NCBI RefSeq assembly: GCF_027587175.1
Contig: NZ_JAPCID010000012.1
Location: 93,760 to 157,759, forward strand
Reading direction: 5' to 3'
Source: Solirubrobacter deserti
GTDB taxonomy: Bacteria; Actinomycetota; Thermoleophilia; Solirubrobacterales; Solirubrobacteraceae
DNA: 64,000 nt
The translations under genes were made by a program, and so were the position numbers. Numbering within the stretch: the first letter of the stretch is position 1; the number at the start of each line of letters is the position of its first letter. Shown in pieces: positions 6,827 through 16,526 of the stretch. The notes under the pieces are model-generated. The model was not told where the DNA came from and did no database searches. It was given only the letters and a program-made list of their open reading frames with translations.

Positions 6827-8852
6827 GTGCCCGTCACCCGCCTCGCCCGCCTCGGCGCGTTCGCCTTCCGGCGACGCCGCCTCGTCCTCGCTGCCTGGGT
6901 CGGCGCCCTGGTCGCGGCCTTCGCGCTCGCCGCCACGTTCTCGGCCGACTACAACACGCCCGGATCGGACTCCAAGGCGGCCGCCGATGCGCTCGCCGAT
7001 CGCTTCCCGGCGACGTCGCCGGACACCGTCGACGTCGTCTGGCGCACCGCCGAGGGCACGCCGACCGCGCTGCTGCGCGAAGCGTCCACGCTCCCCGGCC
7101 TGGCCGCCGCGGGCGAGCCGCAGATCTCGCCCGACGGCCAGGTCGGCGTCGCGCGGATTCCCCTCACCGTGCTGCCGGACGAGGTGCCGCGCGCGACCGG
7201 CGAGCGGCTGCTGGAGCTGGGTGAGGCGGCGGACGTCGAGCTCGGCGGGCAGGTGATCGCCACCGCGCAGCAGGGGCCGATCTCGAGCGAGATCGTCGGC
7301 ATGGCCGTGGCCTTCATCGTGCTGCTGATCGCGCTCGGCACGATCGTCGCCGCTGGATTGCCGTTGATCCTGGCGCTGTTCGGGCTGGGGATCGCGTCCG
7401 CGCTGATCATGCTGCTGGCGGCCGTGCTGCCGACGCCCGACTGGTCCTCGACCGTGGCCGCGATGCTCGGCATCGGCGTCGGGATTCGACTACGCGCTGC
7501 TGATCCTGACGCGCTACCGGGCCGCGGGCGGCGGTGAGGGCGCGATCCGCGAGGCCGTCGCGACCGCGGGCCGCTCGGTGCTGATCGCGGGTCTGACCGT
7601 TGTGATCTCGCTGCTCGGCCTGTTCGCGATGGGCCTGACCTACCTCTACGGCGTCGCGCTGGCCGCGATCATCGCCGTGCTGGTCGTGATGGCGGCGGCC
7701 ATCACGCTGCTGCCCGCGCTGCTCGGGTTCGCGGGGCCGCGGATCGAGCGGCTGCGCCTGCCCGGTCGCCGGCGTTCCTCCGGCGGCGCCTTCGCCGCGC
7801 GCTGGAGCCGCGCCGTGCAGCGCCGGCCGTGGACGGCGGCGATCGCCGGCGCGCTCGTCCTGCTGGCGCTGGCCTCCCCCGTGACCGGGCTGCGGCTCGG
7901 CTTCCCGGACGCGGGCAACGACCGCGCCGAGACGACGACGCGGCAGGCGTTCGACCTGATGACCGCGCACTTCGGCGCGGGCGCGAACGGGCCGCTCGTC
8001 GTGGTCGCCCCGGCCGCCGCGGCCGCCGGCGTCGCGGAGACGATCGGGCGCGACCCGGGCGTCGCGTCCGTCGCGCCGCCGCAGCTCAACCCCGCGGGTG
8101 ACACGGCGCTCGTGCTCGCCACGCCGACGACCTCGCCCGAGGCCACCGCGACCGAGGACCTGCTCGCGCGGCTGCGCGACGGGCGGCTCGGCGAGGAGGT
8201 CGTGATCGGCGGGCGCACCGCACAGGCCGTCGACCAGGCGCAGGCCACCGCCGACCGGCTGCCGCTGTTCATCGGCGGCGTCGTCGGCCTCTCGCTGTTG
8301 CTGCTGCTCGTCGCGTTCCGGTCGGTCACGGTGGCGCTGAAGGCGGCCGCGCTCAACCTGTTCAGCGTCGGCGCGGCCTACGGCGTGGTCGCGCTGCTCG
8401 CCCAGGGCGGCTGGGCCGGCCAGCTCGTCGGCATCGACACCGCCACGCCCGTGCCGCCGTTCATCCCCGTGATCATGTTCGCGACGCTGTTCGGGCTCTC
8501 GATGGACTACGAGGTGTTCTTGCTCTCGCGCGTGCGGGAGGCGTGGCTGGGCGGACGCTCGACCTCACGCGCCGTCACCGAGGGTCTCACGCGCACGGCG
8601 GGCGTGATCAGCGCCGCCGCGGCGATCATGGTCGTGGTCTTCGGGGCGCTCGCGCTCTCGCCCGAGGTGTTCCTGAAGCTGATCGGTATCGGGCTGGCGA
8701 CCGCGGTGCTGGTCGACGCGACAATCGTGCGGATGGTGCTCGTGCCCGCCGTGATGCAGCTGCTGGGCGAGCGCAGCTGGTGGATGCCGCGCTGGCTGGA
8801 CCGGATCGTGCCCCATACCGAACTGGAGGCGCCCGCACTGTCGCGCGCTTGA
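6827..8852 (+). pseudogene. MMPL/RND-family membrane exporter, single-base frameshift
   Basis: Reads as one MMPL protein of about 674 residues if one extra T at 7485-7486 is removed. The first part ends in AAMLGIGVG; correcting gggattcgac to gggatcgac gives GIDYALLILTRYR, the standard MMPL transmembrane motif. Two halves each have a periplasmic loop and a membrane bundle, and the second copy carries FGLSMDYEVFLLSRV. Such exporters move lipids or drugs outward using the proton gradient. The GTG at 6827, nine bases after AAGGGAG, is preferred to the ATG at 6791, which lies inside the operator and near the predicted transcription start. As assembled the protein would be cut at residue 237. Confidence 0.85.
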
Positions 8853-8913
8853 CAGTTTGCGTGTAGCGGATGAGCGCGACGGGCGCGACGCGCAGGAGGA
8901 GGCTTGGGGCATC

Positions 8914-9129
8914 GTGACGCACACCACCCTCGTCTCCGAGGCCACCTCCCCCGGGGTGCGCCTCGCCCGCGCCCAACTCGTCGCGCTGATCCAGCAGCAG
9001 GTGGTGCGCGTCGCCGCCCTGCGCGCGCAGCTCTCGGCCGGGCTGCCGGTCACCGGCGACCTCGCCGCCGAGCTGCACGAGCTCGAACTCCTCCAAGACC
9101 GCCTCGACCTTCCCGGAGAAGCCCGATGA
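8914..9129 (+). CDS. Small helical protein of unknown function
   Basis: 71 residues from the GTG at 8914, preceded by a strong GGAGGAGG. The sequence is almost entirely helical and Leu/Ala/Gln-rich (RLARAQLVALIQQQVVRVAALRA), with a heptad-like pattern typical of a short coiled coil. No signal or membrane segment is visible. Its TGA overlaps the ATG of the next small gene, so the two are probably translated together. An upstream in-frame TTG at 8857 has no ribosome binding site. I do not recognise the family. Confidence 0.6.
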   Translation: MTHTTLVSEATSPGVRLARAQLVALIQQQVVRVAALRAQLSAGLPVTGDLAAELHELELLQDRLDLPGEAR

Positions 9130-9275
9130 ACCCGTCCCGTCCGCTCATCCTGGCCACCGCGCTCCTCGCCACGCTCGCCGTTCCCGCGGCGGCGTCCGCC
9201 GCCGGGCTCGGCACGACGAACGTGCAGAAGAAGCACCTGGCGACGATCACGCACGAGCCGGTCACCGCTCGCTGA
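9126..9275 (+). CDS. 49-residue secreted peptide
   Basis: ATG overlaps the stop of the preceding gene (ATGA). The peptide has an N-terminal Arg, a hydrophobic core (LILATALLATLAVP) and a signal-peptidase site near AASAAG. This leaves a mature peptide of roughly 23 residues rich in Thr, Lys and His (GTTNVQKKHLATITHEPVTA). No lipobox or bacteriocin leader is visible. The coupled start and clean signal peptide favour a real gene. Function unknown. Confidence 0.5.
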   Translation: MNPSRPLILATALLATLAVPAAASAAGLGTTNVQKKHLATITHEPVTAR

Positions 9276-9297
9276 CGCGGTCAGCTAGGTTCGGCGC

Positions 9298-9933
9298 ATG
9301 CAGTGGCCGATCCTGGCTGGCGTTCCCGAGGAGGACGCGCGGCGCGTGCTGTCGATCGCGCGCCGCCGCACCTTCGCCCGCCGCGAGGTCGTCTTCCACC
9401 ACGGCGACCCGGCCGACACGCTGCACCTCGTCGCCAGCGGGCGCTTCGCCGTGCGCATCCAGACACCGCTCGGCGACACGGTCATGCTCTCGCTGCTCGG
9501 GCCGGGCGAGACGTTCGGCGAGATCGCGCTGCTCGACGGCGTCGGGCCGCGCTCGGCCACGGTCGTGGCGCTGGAGAGGGCCGAGACGCGCGCGATCCAC
9601 AAGCTCGACTTCGACACGCTCGTCGCCCGCCATCCCGGCATCGCCGACCTGCTCGCCCGCGCGCTCGCCCTGCGCGTGCGGCGGCTCTCGGAGCTGCTGC
9701 TGGAAGCGCACTACGTGCCCGCCGACCGGCGCGTGCTGCGCCGGCTGGCCGAGTTCGGTCTCGAGGACGGCGTCGTGCCGCTGACGCAGGAGGAGCTCTC
9801 CAACCTCGCGGGCACGTCCCGCGCGACCGTCAACCGCGTCGTGCGCGACGCCCAGGCCCGCGGCGAGCTCGCCCTCCGGCGCGGGCGTATCGAGGTGCTC
9901 GACGCCGCCTCGCTCGTGGCGCGCGCTGGCTAG
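9298..9933 (+). CDS. Crp/Fnr-family transcriptional regulator
   Basis: 211 residues. Residues 15-115 form a cyclic-nucleotide-binding beta-roll (VVFHHGDPADTLHLVASGRFAV, and LLGPGETFGEIALLDGVGPRSATVVA, the phosphate-binding cassette type). A dimer helix and winged HTH follow (PLTQEELSNLAGTSRATVNRVVRDA). No Fnr-type N-terminal cysteines, so cAMP or another nucleotide is the more likely effector. It starts a plus-strand run with mocA and coxG, facing the cox operon, and could regulate that system; this last point is inference from position. Confidence 0.92.
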   Translation: MQWPILAGVPEEDARRVLSIARRRTFARREVVFHHGDPADTLHLVASGRFAVRIQTPLGDTVMLSLLGPGETFGEIALLDGVGPRSATVVALERAETRAIHKLDFDTLVARHPGIADLLARALALRVRRLSELLLEAHYVPADRRVLRRLAEFGLEDGVVPLTQEELSNLAGTSRATVNRVVRDAQARGELALRRGRIEVLDAASLVARAG

Positions 9934-9943
9934 CCTGGGATCC

Positions 9944-10501
9944 ATGCCCGTGGGTCTCATTCTCGCCGCCGGTGCCGGCCGCCGCTTCGGCGCCACCAAG
10001 CAGCTGGCGCTGCTCCGTGGGCGGCCGCTGCTCTCGCACGCGGTCGAGACGATGAACGCGGCGCTCGACCGGGTGGTCGTCGTGCTCGGCCACGAGGCGG
10101 AAGCGATCCGCGCCCGCGTGGACTTCGGCGGTGCCGAGGTGGTCGTCGCGGACGACTGGGCCGACGGCCAGGCGGCCTCGTTGCGGCGCGGCCTGCGGGC
10201 CGCGGGCGAAGCGGACGCCGTCGTGATCACGCTGGGCGACCAGCCGTTCATCACGCCGCAGGTGATCACCGCGGCGATGGCCCAGCTGCCGGGCTACGAC
10301 GCGGTGCGCGCGGTCTACGACGGCAAGCCGGGCCATCCGGTGGTGCTCGGCCGCACGGTGCTGGCCGCGGCGGATGAGCTGCAAGGCGACCAGGGCGCGC
10401 GCGAACTGCTCGCGCGCTTCAACGTGCGTCGCTGGGACGCGGGGCACCTGGCCGACGCGACCGACGTGGACACGCCCGAGGAGCTCCAGGCGCTCTCATG
10501 A
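9944..10501 (+). CDS. MocA/MobA-like nucleotidyltransferase
   Basis: 185 residues, the length of molybdopterin cytidylyl- or guanylyltransferases. The nucleotide-binding start LAAGAGRRFGATKQLALLRG and the LGDQPFITP metal-binding motif are intact. In molybdenum hydroxylase clusters this family (MocA/CoxI/PucB) converts Mo-MPT to the cytosine dinucleotide cofactor used by xanthine-oxidase-type enzymes. Placement beside coxG and facing coxSLMDE supports that role; CTP versus GTP specificity is inferred. The stop overlaps the coxG ATG. Confidence 0.88.
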   Translation: MPVGLILAAGAGRRFGATKQLALLRGRPLLSHAVETMNAALDRVVVVLGHEAEAIRARVDFGGAEVVVADDWADGQAASLRRGLRAAGEADAVVITLGDQPFITPQVITAAMAQLPGYDAVRAVYDGKPGHPVVLGRTVLAAADELQGDQGARELLARFNVRRWDAGHLADATDVDTPEELQALS

Positions 10502-10992
10502 GGATCGAGCACACCTTCGAGGTCCGCGCCGAAGCGGACGAGGTCTTCGCGGCCCTGAACGACCTCGAGCGGGTCGTGCCGTGCCTGCCGGGCGCGCGCA
10601 TCACCGGGCGCGAGGAGGACGGCAGCGTCCACGGCGACCTGAGCGTCGGCTTCACGCGCCTGCGCGGCACGGTCGCCATCACGGCGTCGGACCCGGTCAC
10701 GCGGACGATGGAGCTGACCACCGGGCATCACCGGGCGCAGCTCGCGGTCGCCGCGCGTGACGGCGTCGCCGACGTCACCGCCGCCGCCGACCTGGCGGAG
10801 ATCGGCGCGCTGGCCCTGTTCGGGGGCCTCGTGCACGACCTCTCCGGGCGGCTGCTGCGCGACTTCGGCGACTGCCTCTCGCGCAAGCTGGGCGACGTGC
10901 CGAGCGGCGAGGACATCGCAGGGGGCCGGGCCGCGCCGGAGGAGGCGCTCCGCGACTCGCCCACCCCCGACCCGGACACGGCGGCGGGATGA
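10498..10992 (+). CDS. coxG: CoxG-like SRPBCC protein
   Basis: 164 residues with the START/SRPBCC fold of CoxG: IEHTFEVRAEADEVFAALNDLERVVPCLPGA at the N terminus, then GDLSVGFTRLRGTVAI and the C-terminal helix (ALFGGLVHDLSGRLLRDFGDCLSRKL). CoxG is reported to help anchor or load CO dehydrogenase-type enzymes at the membrane. A disordered Pro/Asp-rich tail follows. ATGA overlap upstream with mocA and downstream with the next small gene. Confidence 0.88.
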   Translation: MRIEHTFEVRAEADEVFAALNDLERVVPCLPGARITGREEDGSVHGDLSVGFTRLRGTVAITASDPVTRTMELTTGHHRAQLAVAARDGVADVTAAADLAEIGALALFGGLVHDLSGRLLRDFGDCLSRKLGDVPSGEDIAGGRAAPEEALRDSPTPDPDTAAG

Positions 10993-11216
10993 GCGACCCT
11001 CGGACGGCGGGAAGCGACGTGAAAGTGAATCCGCGAAGCGATTCGCCGGACTGCGGCGTCTGCGCGGGCGACGTCCCGCCGCTGATCGGCCAGATCCTCA
11101 CGGGCACCGGCCTGACGCTGGACCAGGCCGCGCGGCGGCTCGCCGCCGGCGAGCAGCTCCCCGACCTCACGCCGCTGCAGCGGCGGATGGTCGAGGAGTA
11201 CGCCGAGCGTGTCTAG
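10989..11216 (+). CDS. Small hypothetical protein at the end of the coxG run
   Basis: 75 residues. Start overlaps the coxG stop (ATGA), so it is co-translated. A short disordered N terminus holds a CxxC pair (DCGVCAGDVPP). A helical C terminus follows (LIGQILTGTGLTLDQAARRLAAGEQL, then LTPLQRRMVEEYAERV). CGVC could bind metal or act in redox, but nothing else supports this. I do not recognise the family; its position suggests a role with the molybdoenzyme. Confidence 0.65.
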   Translation: MSDPRTAGSDVKVNPRSDSPDCGVCAGDVPPLIGQILTGTGLTLDQAARRLAAGEQLPDLTPLQRRMVEEYAERV

Positions 11217-11262
11217 CGCGGCGTCGGCGCCTTGATCGCGAGCTACAGAGCGAGTGTCAAGC

Positions 11263-12516
11263 TCACGACACTTCGGCTTCCATCAGCGCGGCCAGCGTCT
11301 CCAGCGAAGCGATCGAGTTGCCGGGCAGCAGCCGGTCCACGTGCGGCATCGCCGCCTTCATGCCGCGCGTGAGCGGCTCGTAGCGCGGGTCGGCGGCCAG
11401 CGGGTTGAGCCAGATCACGCGGTGCGCGGTGCGCTGCAGGCGGGCCATCTCTTCGGCCAGCTCCTCGGGCTCGCCACGGTCCCAGCCGTCCGAGAGCAGG
11501 ATCACGACCGACCCGCGGCCGATCCGGCGGCCGTGCTCGCGGTTGAGCACGGCGATCGCCTCGCCGATCCGGGTGCCGCCGCTCCAGTCGTCGACCGCGG
11601 CGGCCGCGCGGGCGAGGGCGCGATCGGAGTCGCGCCCGCGCAGCTCACGGGTCACGCGCGTGAGCCGGGTGCCGAACACGAACGCCTCCACGCGGGCCCG
11701 CGCGGCGACGCACGCCTGCATGTACTGCAGGAGCATGCGGCTGTACGGCGCCATCGAGCCGCTGACGTCGCACACGAGCACGAGCCGCCGCGGCCGCTCG
11801 GCCTGCTCGCGGTAGCGGCGTTCGAGCAGCTCGCCGCCCGTGCGCAGGGACGCGCGGATGGTCGCGCGCAGGTCGTGCGTCTCGCGCCGGCGCCGCGTCG
11901 GCACCGTCCGGCGCGAGCGGCGCGTCGGCCCGCGCAGCGCGATCCGCATCAGAAGCCGCCGCGCGACGGCGCGCTCGGCGTCCGTGTAAGCGGCGAAGTC
12001 CTTCTCGCGCAGCAGCTCCTCCTCGCTCCACGCCGCCGGGGCGGGCAACAGCTCGGCGCCGGGCGCCTCGTCGCCCTGTGGCGGGATGCCGACCCGCGGC
12101 AGCGCCTGCTTGGCGATCTCCCCCAGCTCGTCGAGCGCGTCGCGGGCCTCTTCGGCGCCGAAGACCGCCGTGAAGGCACTCGCGAACGCGCTCATCTCGG
12201 CCCGCGTGGAGCACAGCGCAGCACGCAGCGCGAAGAAGACCTCAGTCCGGTCGGTGGCGTCGACCGCGGCGAGCGCCCGCTGAGCGGCGAGCACCTCTCC
12301 CATCCCCACTCGGGCCCCGTGCGCACGGAGTTGTTGGGCCACCGCGCTGACCCGGCCAGAGAGGTGGTCCGCGAGTGGAGCGAAGTCGGTGACGGAGGCG
12401 GCCCGCGCGATCGTCGCCTCGTCCGCCACCCGCGCGCGCTCGCGGCGCGCGACGTTCTCGCGCGCCTGCTCGGCGATCTGCCCGTGGCCGGAGGCGATGC
12501 GCGGGCCGCTAGGCAC
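11263..12516 (-). CDS. coxE: CoxE-like VWA-domain protein
   Basis: About 417 residues. The C-terminal half is a von Willebrand A domain with an intact MIDAS (LVLVCDVSGSMAPYSRM, then GTRIGEAIAVLN and VVILLSDGWDRGEPEELAE). The N-terminal half is the helical region typical of CoxE. CoxE acts with the MoxR-type ATPase CoxD in maturing the molybdenum-copper or related active site. The GTG at 12516 overlaps the coxD stop and is preferred to upstream codons inside coxD. Confidence 0.9.
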   Translation of the reverse strand: MPSGPRIASGHGQIAEQARENVARRERARVADEATIARAASVTDFAPLADHLSGRVSAVAQQLRAHGARVGMGEVLAAQRALAAVDATDRTEVFFALRAALCSTRAEMSAFASAFTAVFGAEEARDALDELGEIAKQALPRVGIPPQGDEAPGAELLPAPAAWSEEELLREKDFAAYTDAERAVARRLLMRIALRGPTRRSRRTVPTRRRRETHDLRATIRASLRTGGELLERRYREQAERPRRLVLVCDVSGSMAPYSRMLLQYMQACVAARARVEAFVFGTRLTRVTRELRGRDSDRALARAAAAVDDWSGGTRIGEAIAVLNREHGRRIGRGSVVILLSDGWDRGEPEELAEEMARLQRTAHRVIWLNPLAADPRYEPLTRGMKAAMPHVDRLLPGNSIASLETLAALMEAEVS

Positions 12517-13345
12517 CCTCGAGGATCCTGTCGCGGCGCACGCGATCGATGTCCTCACGGACCTTCAGCGCCACGCCCAGCGTGTCGTCGAGCGAAGCGG
12601 CGCCGTCGAGCGCCAGCAGCGCCCGCGCCCAGGTGATCGTCTCCCCCACGCCGGGCAGCTTGTACAGCTCACGCTCGCGCAGCTTCGCGACGGCGCTGCA
12701 CACGCGCGCGGCGACCTCCTCCGGCACGCCCGGCAGCCGCGTGCGGACGATCTCGGCCTCGCGCTCGGGCGTCGGGTAGTCGATCCAGTGGTACAGGCAG
12801 CGGCGCTTGAGCGCGTCGTGCAGCTCACGCGTGCGGTTCGACGTCAGGATCACCAGAGGACGATGCGCGGCCGTGATCGTCCCCAGCTCCGGGATCGTGA
12901 TCGCGAAGTCGGCCAGGAACTCGAGCAGGAAGGCCTCGAACTCGTCGTCGGCGCGGTCGATCTCGTCGATCAGCAGCACGGCGGGCCCGCCCTCGTGCTC
13001 GAGCGCCTCCAGCAGCGGCCGCTTGAGCAGGAACTCGGGCCCGAACAGCTCCCGCGCCGGCGCGCCCGCCTCGGCCGCCCGGATCGCGAGCAGCTGGCGC
13101 TGGTAGTCCCAGTCGTAGACGGCGTGGTGGAGGTCGATGCCCTCGTGGCACTGCAGCCGGATCAACTCGGAGCCGGTCGCGGCCGCCAGCGCCCGCGCGA
13201 CCTCGGTCTTGCCGACGCCCGCCTCCCCCTCCAGCAGCAGCGGCTGCTCGAGCGCGAAGGCGAGGTACGCGGCGGTGGCGAGCCCCTGGTCGGCGAGGTA
13301 GCCCTCGCCGGCCAGGGCCCGCGAAACATCCTGCGGGGTCTGCAC
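12509..13345 (-). CDS. coxD: CoxD-like MoxR-family AAA+ ATPase
   Basis: 278 residues from a GTG. Walker A GEAGVGKTE at 40-48, Walker B VLLIDEIDRAD at about 123-133, sensor region PLVILTSNRTRELHDALKRRC. MoxR ATPases pair with VWA proteins to remodel metalloenzymes; in the cox system CoxD inserts sulfur or copper at the Mo site. It starts 5 bp after the coxM stop and overlaps coxE by 8 bp, so it is clearly in the operon. Confidence 0.93.
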   Translation of the reverse strand: MQTPQDVSRALAGEGYLADQGLATAAYLAFALEQPLLLEGEAGVGKTEVARALAAATGSELIRLQCHEGIDLHHAVYDWDYQRQLLAIRAAEAGAPARELFGPEFLLKRPLLEALEHEGGPAVLLIDEIDRADDEFEAFLLEFLADFAITIPELGTITAAHRPLVILTSNRTRELHDALKRRCLYHWIDYPTPEREAEIVRTRLPGVPEEVAARVCSAVAKLRERELYKLPGVGETITWARALLALDGAASLDDTLGVALKVREDIDRVRRDRILEGA

Positions 13346-13350
13346 CTACC

Positions 13351-14190
13351 TCATTCTGACGCGGTGGTGAGCGCCCGCCGCGTCAGCACCCGTGCCAGGT
13401 GGCGCTTGTAATCCTGGGAGGCGTTGAGGTCGGCCGGCGGCTCCGTGCCCTCGGCGGCATGCGACGCCGCCGACGCGATCGACTCGGCCGTCAGCGGCTG
13501 CCCGCGCAGCGCCTGCTCGGCCGCGGTCGCCCGCAGCGGCACCGAGCCCATGTGCGTGAGCCCGATCCGGACGTCCTCGCACGTGCCGTCCGCCGCCTTC
13601 TTGACCAGTGCGGACACGGCCACCATCGCCCAGTCCTCCTGGCGGCGGTTGAACTTCTCGTAGCCGTACCCGTAGCCCTCGAGCCGCGGGAAGCGGACCT
13701 CGGTCAGGATCTCGCCCTCGCCCACCGCGGTGGTGAGGAAGTCCTCGAACAGGTCGTTCGCGGCCACCTCGCGCTCGCCGGACGACCCGCGGATCACCAC
13801 GGAGCCCTCGAGCGCGAGCAGCACCGCGGGCATGTCGGAGGCGGGGTCCCCGTGTGCGAGCGTCCCGCCGATCGTGCCCATGTTGCGGACCTGCTGGTCG
13901 GCGATCGTGGCCGCGGCGGCCGAGGCCAGCCCGAAGTTGCCCGTCGCCACGCGGTGGTGCGTGACCATCGCGCCGAGCCGGATCTGCCCGTTGTCGGCGT
14001 TCACCGACTTGAGGTCCTGGAGCTGGCGCAGGTCCACCAGCAGCGACGGCTGCGACATCCGCAGCTTCATCAGCGGGATCAGCGAGTGCCCGCCGGCCAG
14101 GATCTTCGCGTCCTCGCCGCCTTGCGCGAGCGCCTGAAGCGCCTCGTCGAGCGACTGCGGCGCGACGTAGTCGAACTCAGCGGGGATCAA
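13351..14190 (-). CDS. coxM: Molybdenum hydroxylase FAD subunit (CoxM)
   Basis: 279 residues. FAD-binding motifs AGGHSLIPLMKLR (32-44) and the TIGG motif near 106-113 (TIGGTLAHGDPASD) are both intact, as in the medium subunit that passes electrons from the iron-sulfur protein to an acceptor. The start is a TTG whose last two bases form part of the coxL stop (TTGA overlap), giving [11 protein letters not shown], the expected family N terminus. Confidence 0.95.
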   Translation of the reverse strand: MIPAEFDYVAPQSLDEALQALAQGGEDAKILAGGHSLIPLMKLRMSQPSLLVDLRQLQDLKSVNADNGQIRLGAMVTHHRVATGNFGLASAAAATIADQQVRNMGTIGGTLAHGDPASDMPAVLLALEGSVVIRGSSGEREVAANDLFEDFLTTAVGEGEILTEVRFPRLEGYGYGYEKFNRRQEDWAMVAVSALVKKAADGTCEDVRIGLTHMGSVPLRATAAEQALRGQPLTAESIASAASHAAEGTEPPADLNASQDYKRHLARVLTRRALTTASE

Positions 14191-16526
14191 CGCTTCGCCT
14201 CCTCGATGGCCTCCCAGACCCGCTGTGGGCCGAGGGGCATGTTGATGAACGTCACGCCGAGCGGGCGCAGGGCGTCGATGACGGCGTTCGTGATGCACGG
14301 CGAGGCGGCGATCGTGCCCGCCTCCCCGATGCCCTTGACGCCGAGCGAGTTGACCGGCGACGGGGTCTCCGTGCGGTCCAGGTCGAAGGACGGCACGTCT
14401 GCCGCGCTCGGGAGCGCGTAGTCGGCGAAGTTGCCGGTGACGAGCTGGCCGTCCTCGTCGTAGTGGATGCGCTCGAACAGCGCCTGGCCGATCGCGTGCA
14501 CGATGCCGCCGTGGACCTGCCCGTCGATGATCTTCGGGTTGATCGCCGGGCCGCAGTCGTCGACCGCCGCGTACTTGATCACGTCCACGTTGCCGGTGTC
14601 CGGGTCCACCTCGACCACGCACCCGTGCGCGCCGAACGGGAACACGAAGTTCTCCGGGTCGTAGAACGCGAGCTCCTCGAGCCCCGGCTCCATGCCCTCC
14701 GGCAGGTTCTCCGGGATGTAGGCCGCGCCGGAGATCTCGCCGATCGTCATGCCCTTGTCCGGCGAGCCCTTGACCGCGAACTTGCCGTCGATCAGCTCGA
14801 TGTCCTCGGGCGAGGCCTCGAGCTGGTGGGCGACGATCTGGCGCGCCTTTTCGACGATCTTGGCCGTCGCGCGCGCGACCGACTCGCCACCGACCGCGGT
14901 GGAGCGCGAGCCGTAGGTGCCCAGGCCCTGCGGCCCGGTGCCCGTGTCGCCGTGGATGACCTCCACGTTCTGCGGGTCGACCCCGAGCCGCTGGGCGACG
15001 ATCTGCGCCATCGTCGTCTCCAGCCCCTGGCCGTGCGGCGAGGTGCCGGTGTAGACGGTGACCGCGCCGGTTATGTGCACGCGCACCATCGCCGACTCCC
15101 ACAGGCCGGTCTGCAGGCCGAACCCGGACGGCCCCGTCACGCGCGACGGCGCCAGGCCGCAGATCTCCGTGTAGGTCGAGTACCCGACGCCGCGCAGCTT
15201 GCCCGCGGGCGCCTGCGCCTTGATCGCGTCCAGGTCGGCCATCTCGAGCAGCGTGTCCAGCGCCTTCGGGTAGTCGCCGGAGTCATAGACCACGCCGAGC
15301 GCCGTCTCGTGCGGGAACGACTCCGGCGTCATGAAGTTCTTGCGCCGCAGCTCGAGCCGGTCCATGCCCAGCTCGTCCGCGAGCTGGTCGATCATCATCT
15401 CGATCTGGTGCGTGGCCTCCGGCCGTCCCGCCCCGCGGATGGCGTCGGTCGGCATCTTGTTGGTGAAGACGCCGACGATGTCGGTCTGCACCGCCGGGAT
15501 GTCGTAGACGCCGCTCATCACGAACGCGCCGAGCGACGGGATCGTCGGGGTGAGCAGCATCAGGTACGCGCCGAGGTCCTGCAGGATCTTGGTGTGGTAG
15601 GCGGTGATCTTGCCGTCGCGCGTCGCGCCGATCTTGGCGTAGGCGATCTGGTCGCGCCCGTGATGGGTGGCGAGCATGCCCTCGGTGCGCGACTCGACCC
15701 ACTTGACCGGCCGCTCGAGCTTGCGCGATGCCCACGCGAGCGCGATCTCCTCACCGTAGATCTGCAGCTTGGAACCGAAGCCGCCGCCGACCTCGGGCGC
15801 GATCGCCCGCACCCGGTCCTCGGAGATGCCCAGTTGCAGCGCGAGGAAGAGCCGCAGGAAGTGCGGGACCTGCGTGCTCGACGTGAGCGTGAGCGAGCCC
15901 GCGCGGTAGTCCGCGAGCACGCCGCGCGGCTCGATCGCCGCGCCGGCCGTGCGGTGGTTGACGATCCGCCGCTCCACCACGACCTCGGCGGCGTTGAAGC
16001 CCGCCTCCAGGTCTCCTCCGCCGAGTGACCACTCGTGGCACTGGTTGGTGCCGAGGTCGGCGTGCACGAGGTCGCCGCCCTCGTAGGCCTTCTCCAGGTC
16101 GACGACGACCGGGAGCGGCTCGTACTCGACGCTCACCAGCTGCGCCGCGTCGACCACCGCATAGCGGTCCGAGCCGATCACCAGCGCGACCGGGTCGCCC
16201 ACGTGGTGGACCTCGTCCTTGGCCAGCGCCCAGTGCGGCGGGTTCTTGACCTCGACCCCCGGCGGGACCCAGGCCATCGGCAGCGGCGCCTCGAGGTCGA
16301 GGTCATTGCCGACGTACACGGCGTGCACGCCGGGCTGGGCCGCTGCCTCCGCGGTGTCGATCGAGACGATCCTGGCGTGGGCCTCGGGGGAGCGCACGAA
16401 CGACGCCCACAGCTGACCGGTGACGTTGATGTCGTCGATGTAGCGGGCGCGGCCCATGATCAGCCGCGGGTCCTCCTTGCGCTTGAGCGGCTTGCCCACC
16501 CAAGGCTCTGCGGCCGTGGCGCTCAT
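14187..16526 (-). CDS. CoxL-like molybdopterin subunit, form II type
   Basis: 779 residues, full length for the xanthine oxidase/CO dehydrogenase large subunit. N-terminal aldehyde-oxidase hammerhead region ([13 protein letters not shown]) and Mo-cofactor motifs ([33 protein letters not shown]). At residues 362-368 the sequence is AIRGAGR. True aerobic CO dehydrogenases (form I) have AYxCSFR with the copper-ligating Cys; AYRGAGR-like motifs mark form II proteins whose substrates are mostly unknown. I therefore do not call it a proven CO dehydrogenase. Start ATG overlaps the coxS stop. Confidence 0.92.
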   Translation of the reverse strand: MSATAAEPWVGKPLKRKEDPRLIMGRARYIDDINVTGQLWASFVRSPEAHARIVSIDTAEAAAQPGVHAVYVGNDLDLEAPLPMAWVPPGVEVKNPPHWALAKDEVHHVGDPVALVIGSDRYAVVDAAQLVSVEYEPLPVVVDLEKAYEGGDLVHADLGTNQCHEWSLGGGDLEAGFNAAEVVVERRIVNHRTAGAAIEPRGVLADYRAGSLTLTSSTQVPHFLRLFLALQLGISEDRVRAIAPEVGGGFGSKLQIYGEEIALAWASRKLERPVKWVESRTEGMLATHHGRDQIAYAKIGATRDGKITAYHTKILQDLGAYLMLLTPTIPSLGAFVMSGVYDIPAVQTDIVGVFTNKMPTDAIRGAGRPEATHQIEMMIDQLADELGMDRLELRRKNFMTPESFPHETALGVVYDSGDYPKALDTLLEMADLDAIKAQAPAGKLRGVGYSTYTEICGLAPSRVTGPSGFGLQTGLWESAMVRVHITGAVTVYTGTSPHGQGLETTMAQIVAQRLGVDPQNVEVIHGDTGTGPQGLGTYGSRSTAVGGESVARATAKIVEKARQIVAHQLEASPEDIELIDGKFAVKGSPDKGMTIGEISGAAYIPENLPEGMEPGLEELAFYDPENFVFPFGAHGCVVEVDPDTGNVDVIKYAAVDDCGPAINPKIIDGQVHGGIVHAIGQALFERIHYDEDGQLVTGNFADYALPSAADVPSFDLDRTETPSPVNSLGVKGIGEAGTIAASPCITNAVIDALRPLGVTFINMPLGPQRVWEAIEEAKR

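Noticed and set aside
14187..16526. Calling the enzyme an aerobic CO dehydrogenase
   Set aside because: The AYxCSFR active-site loop with its Cys is absent; AIRGAGR marks a form II type.
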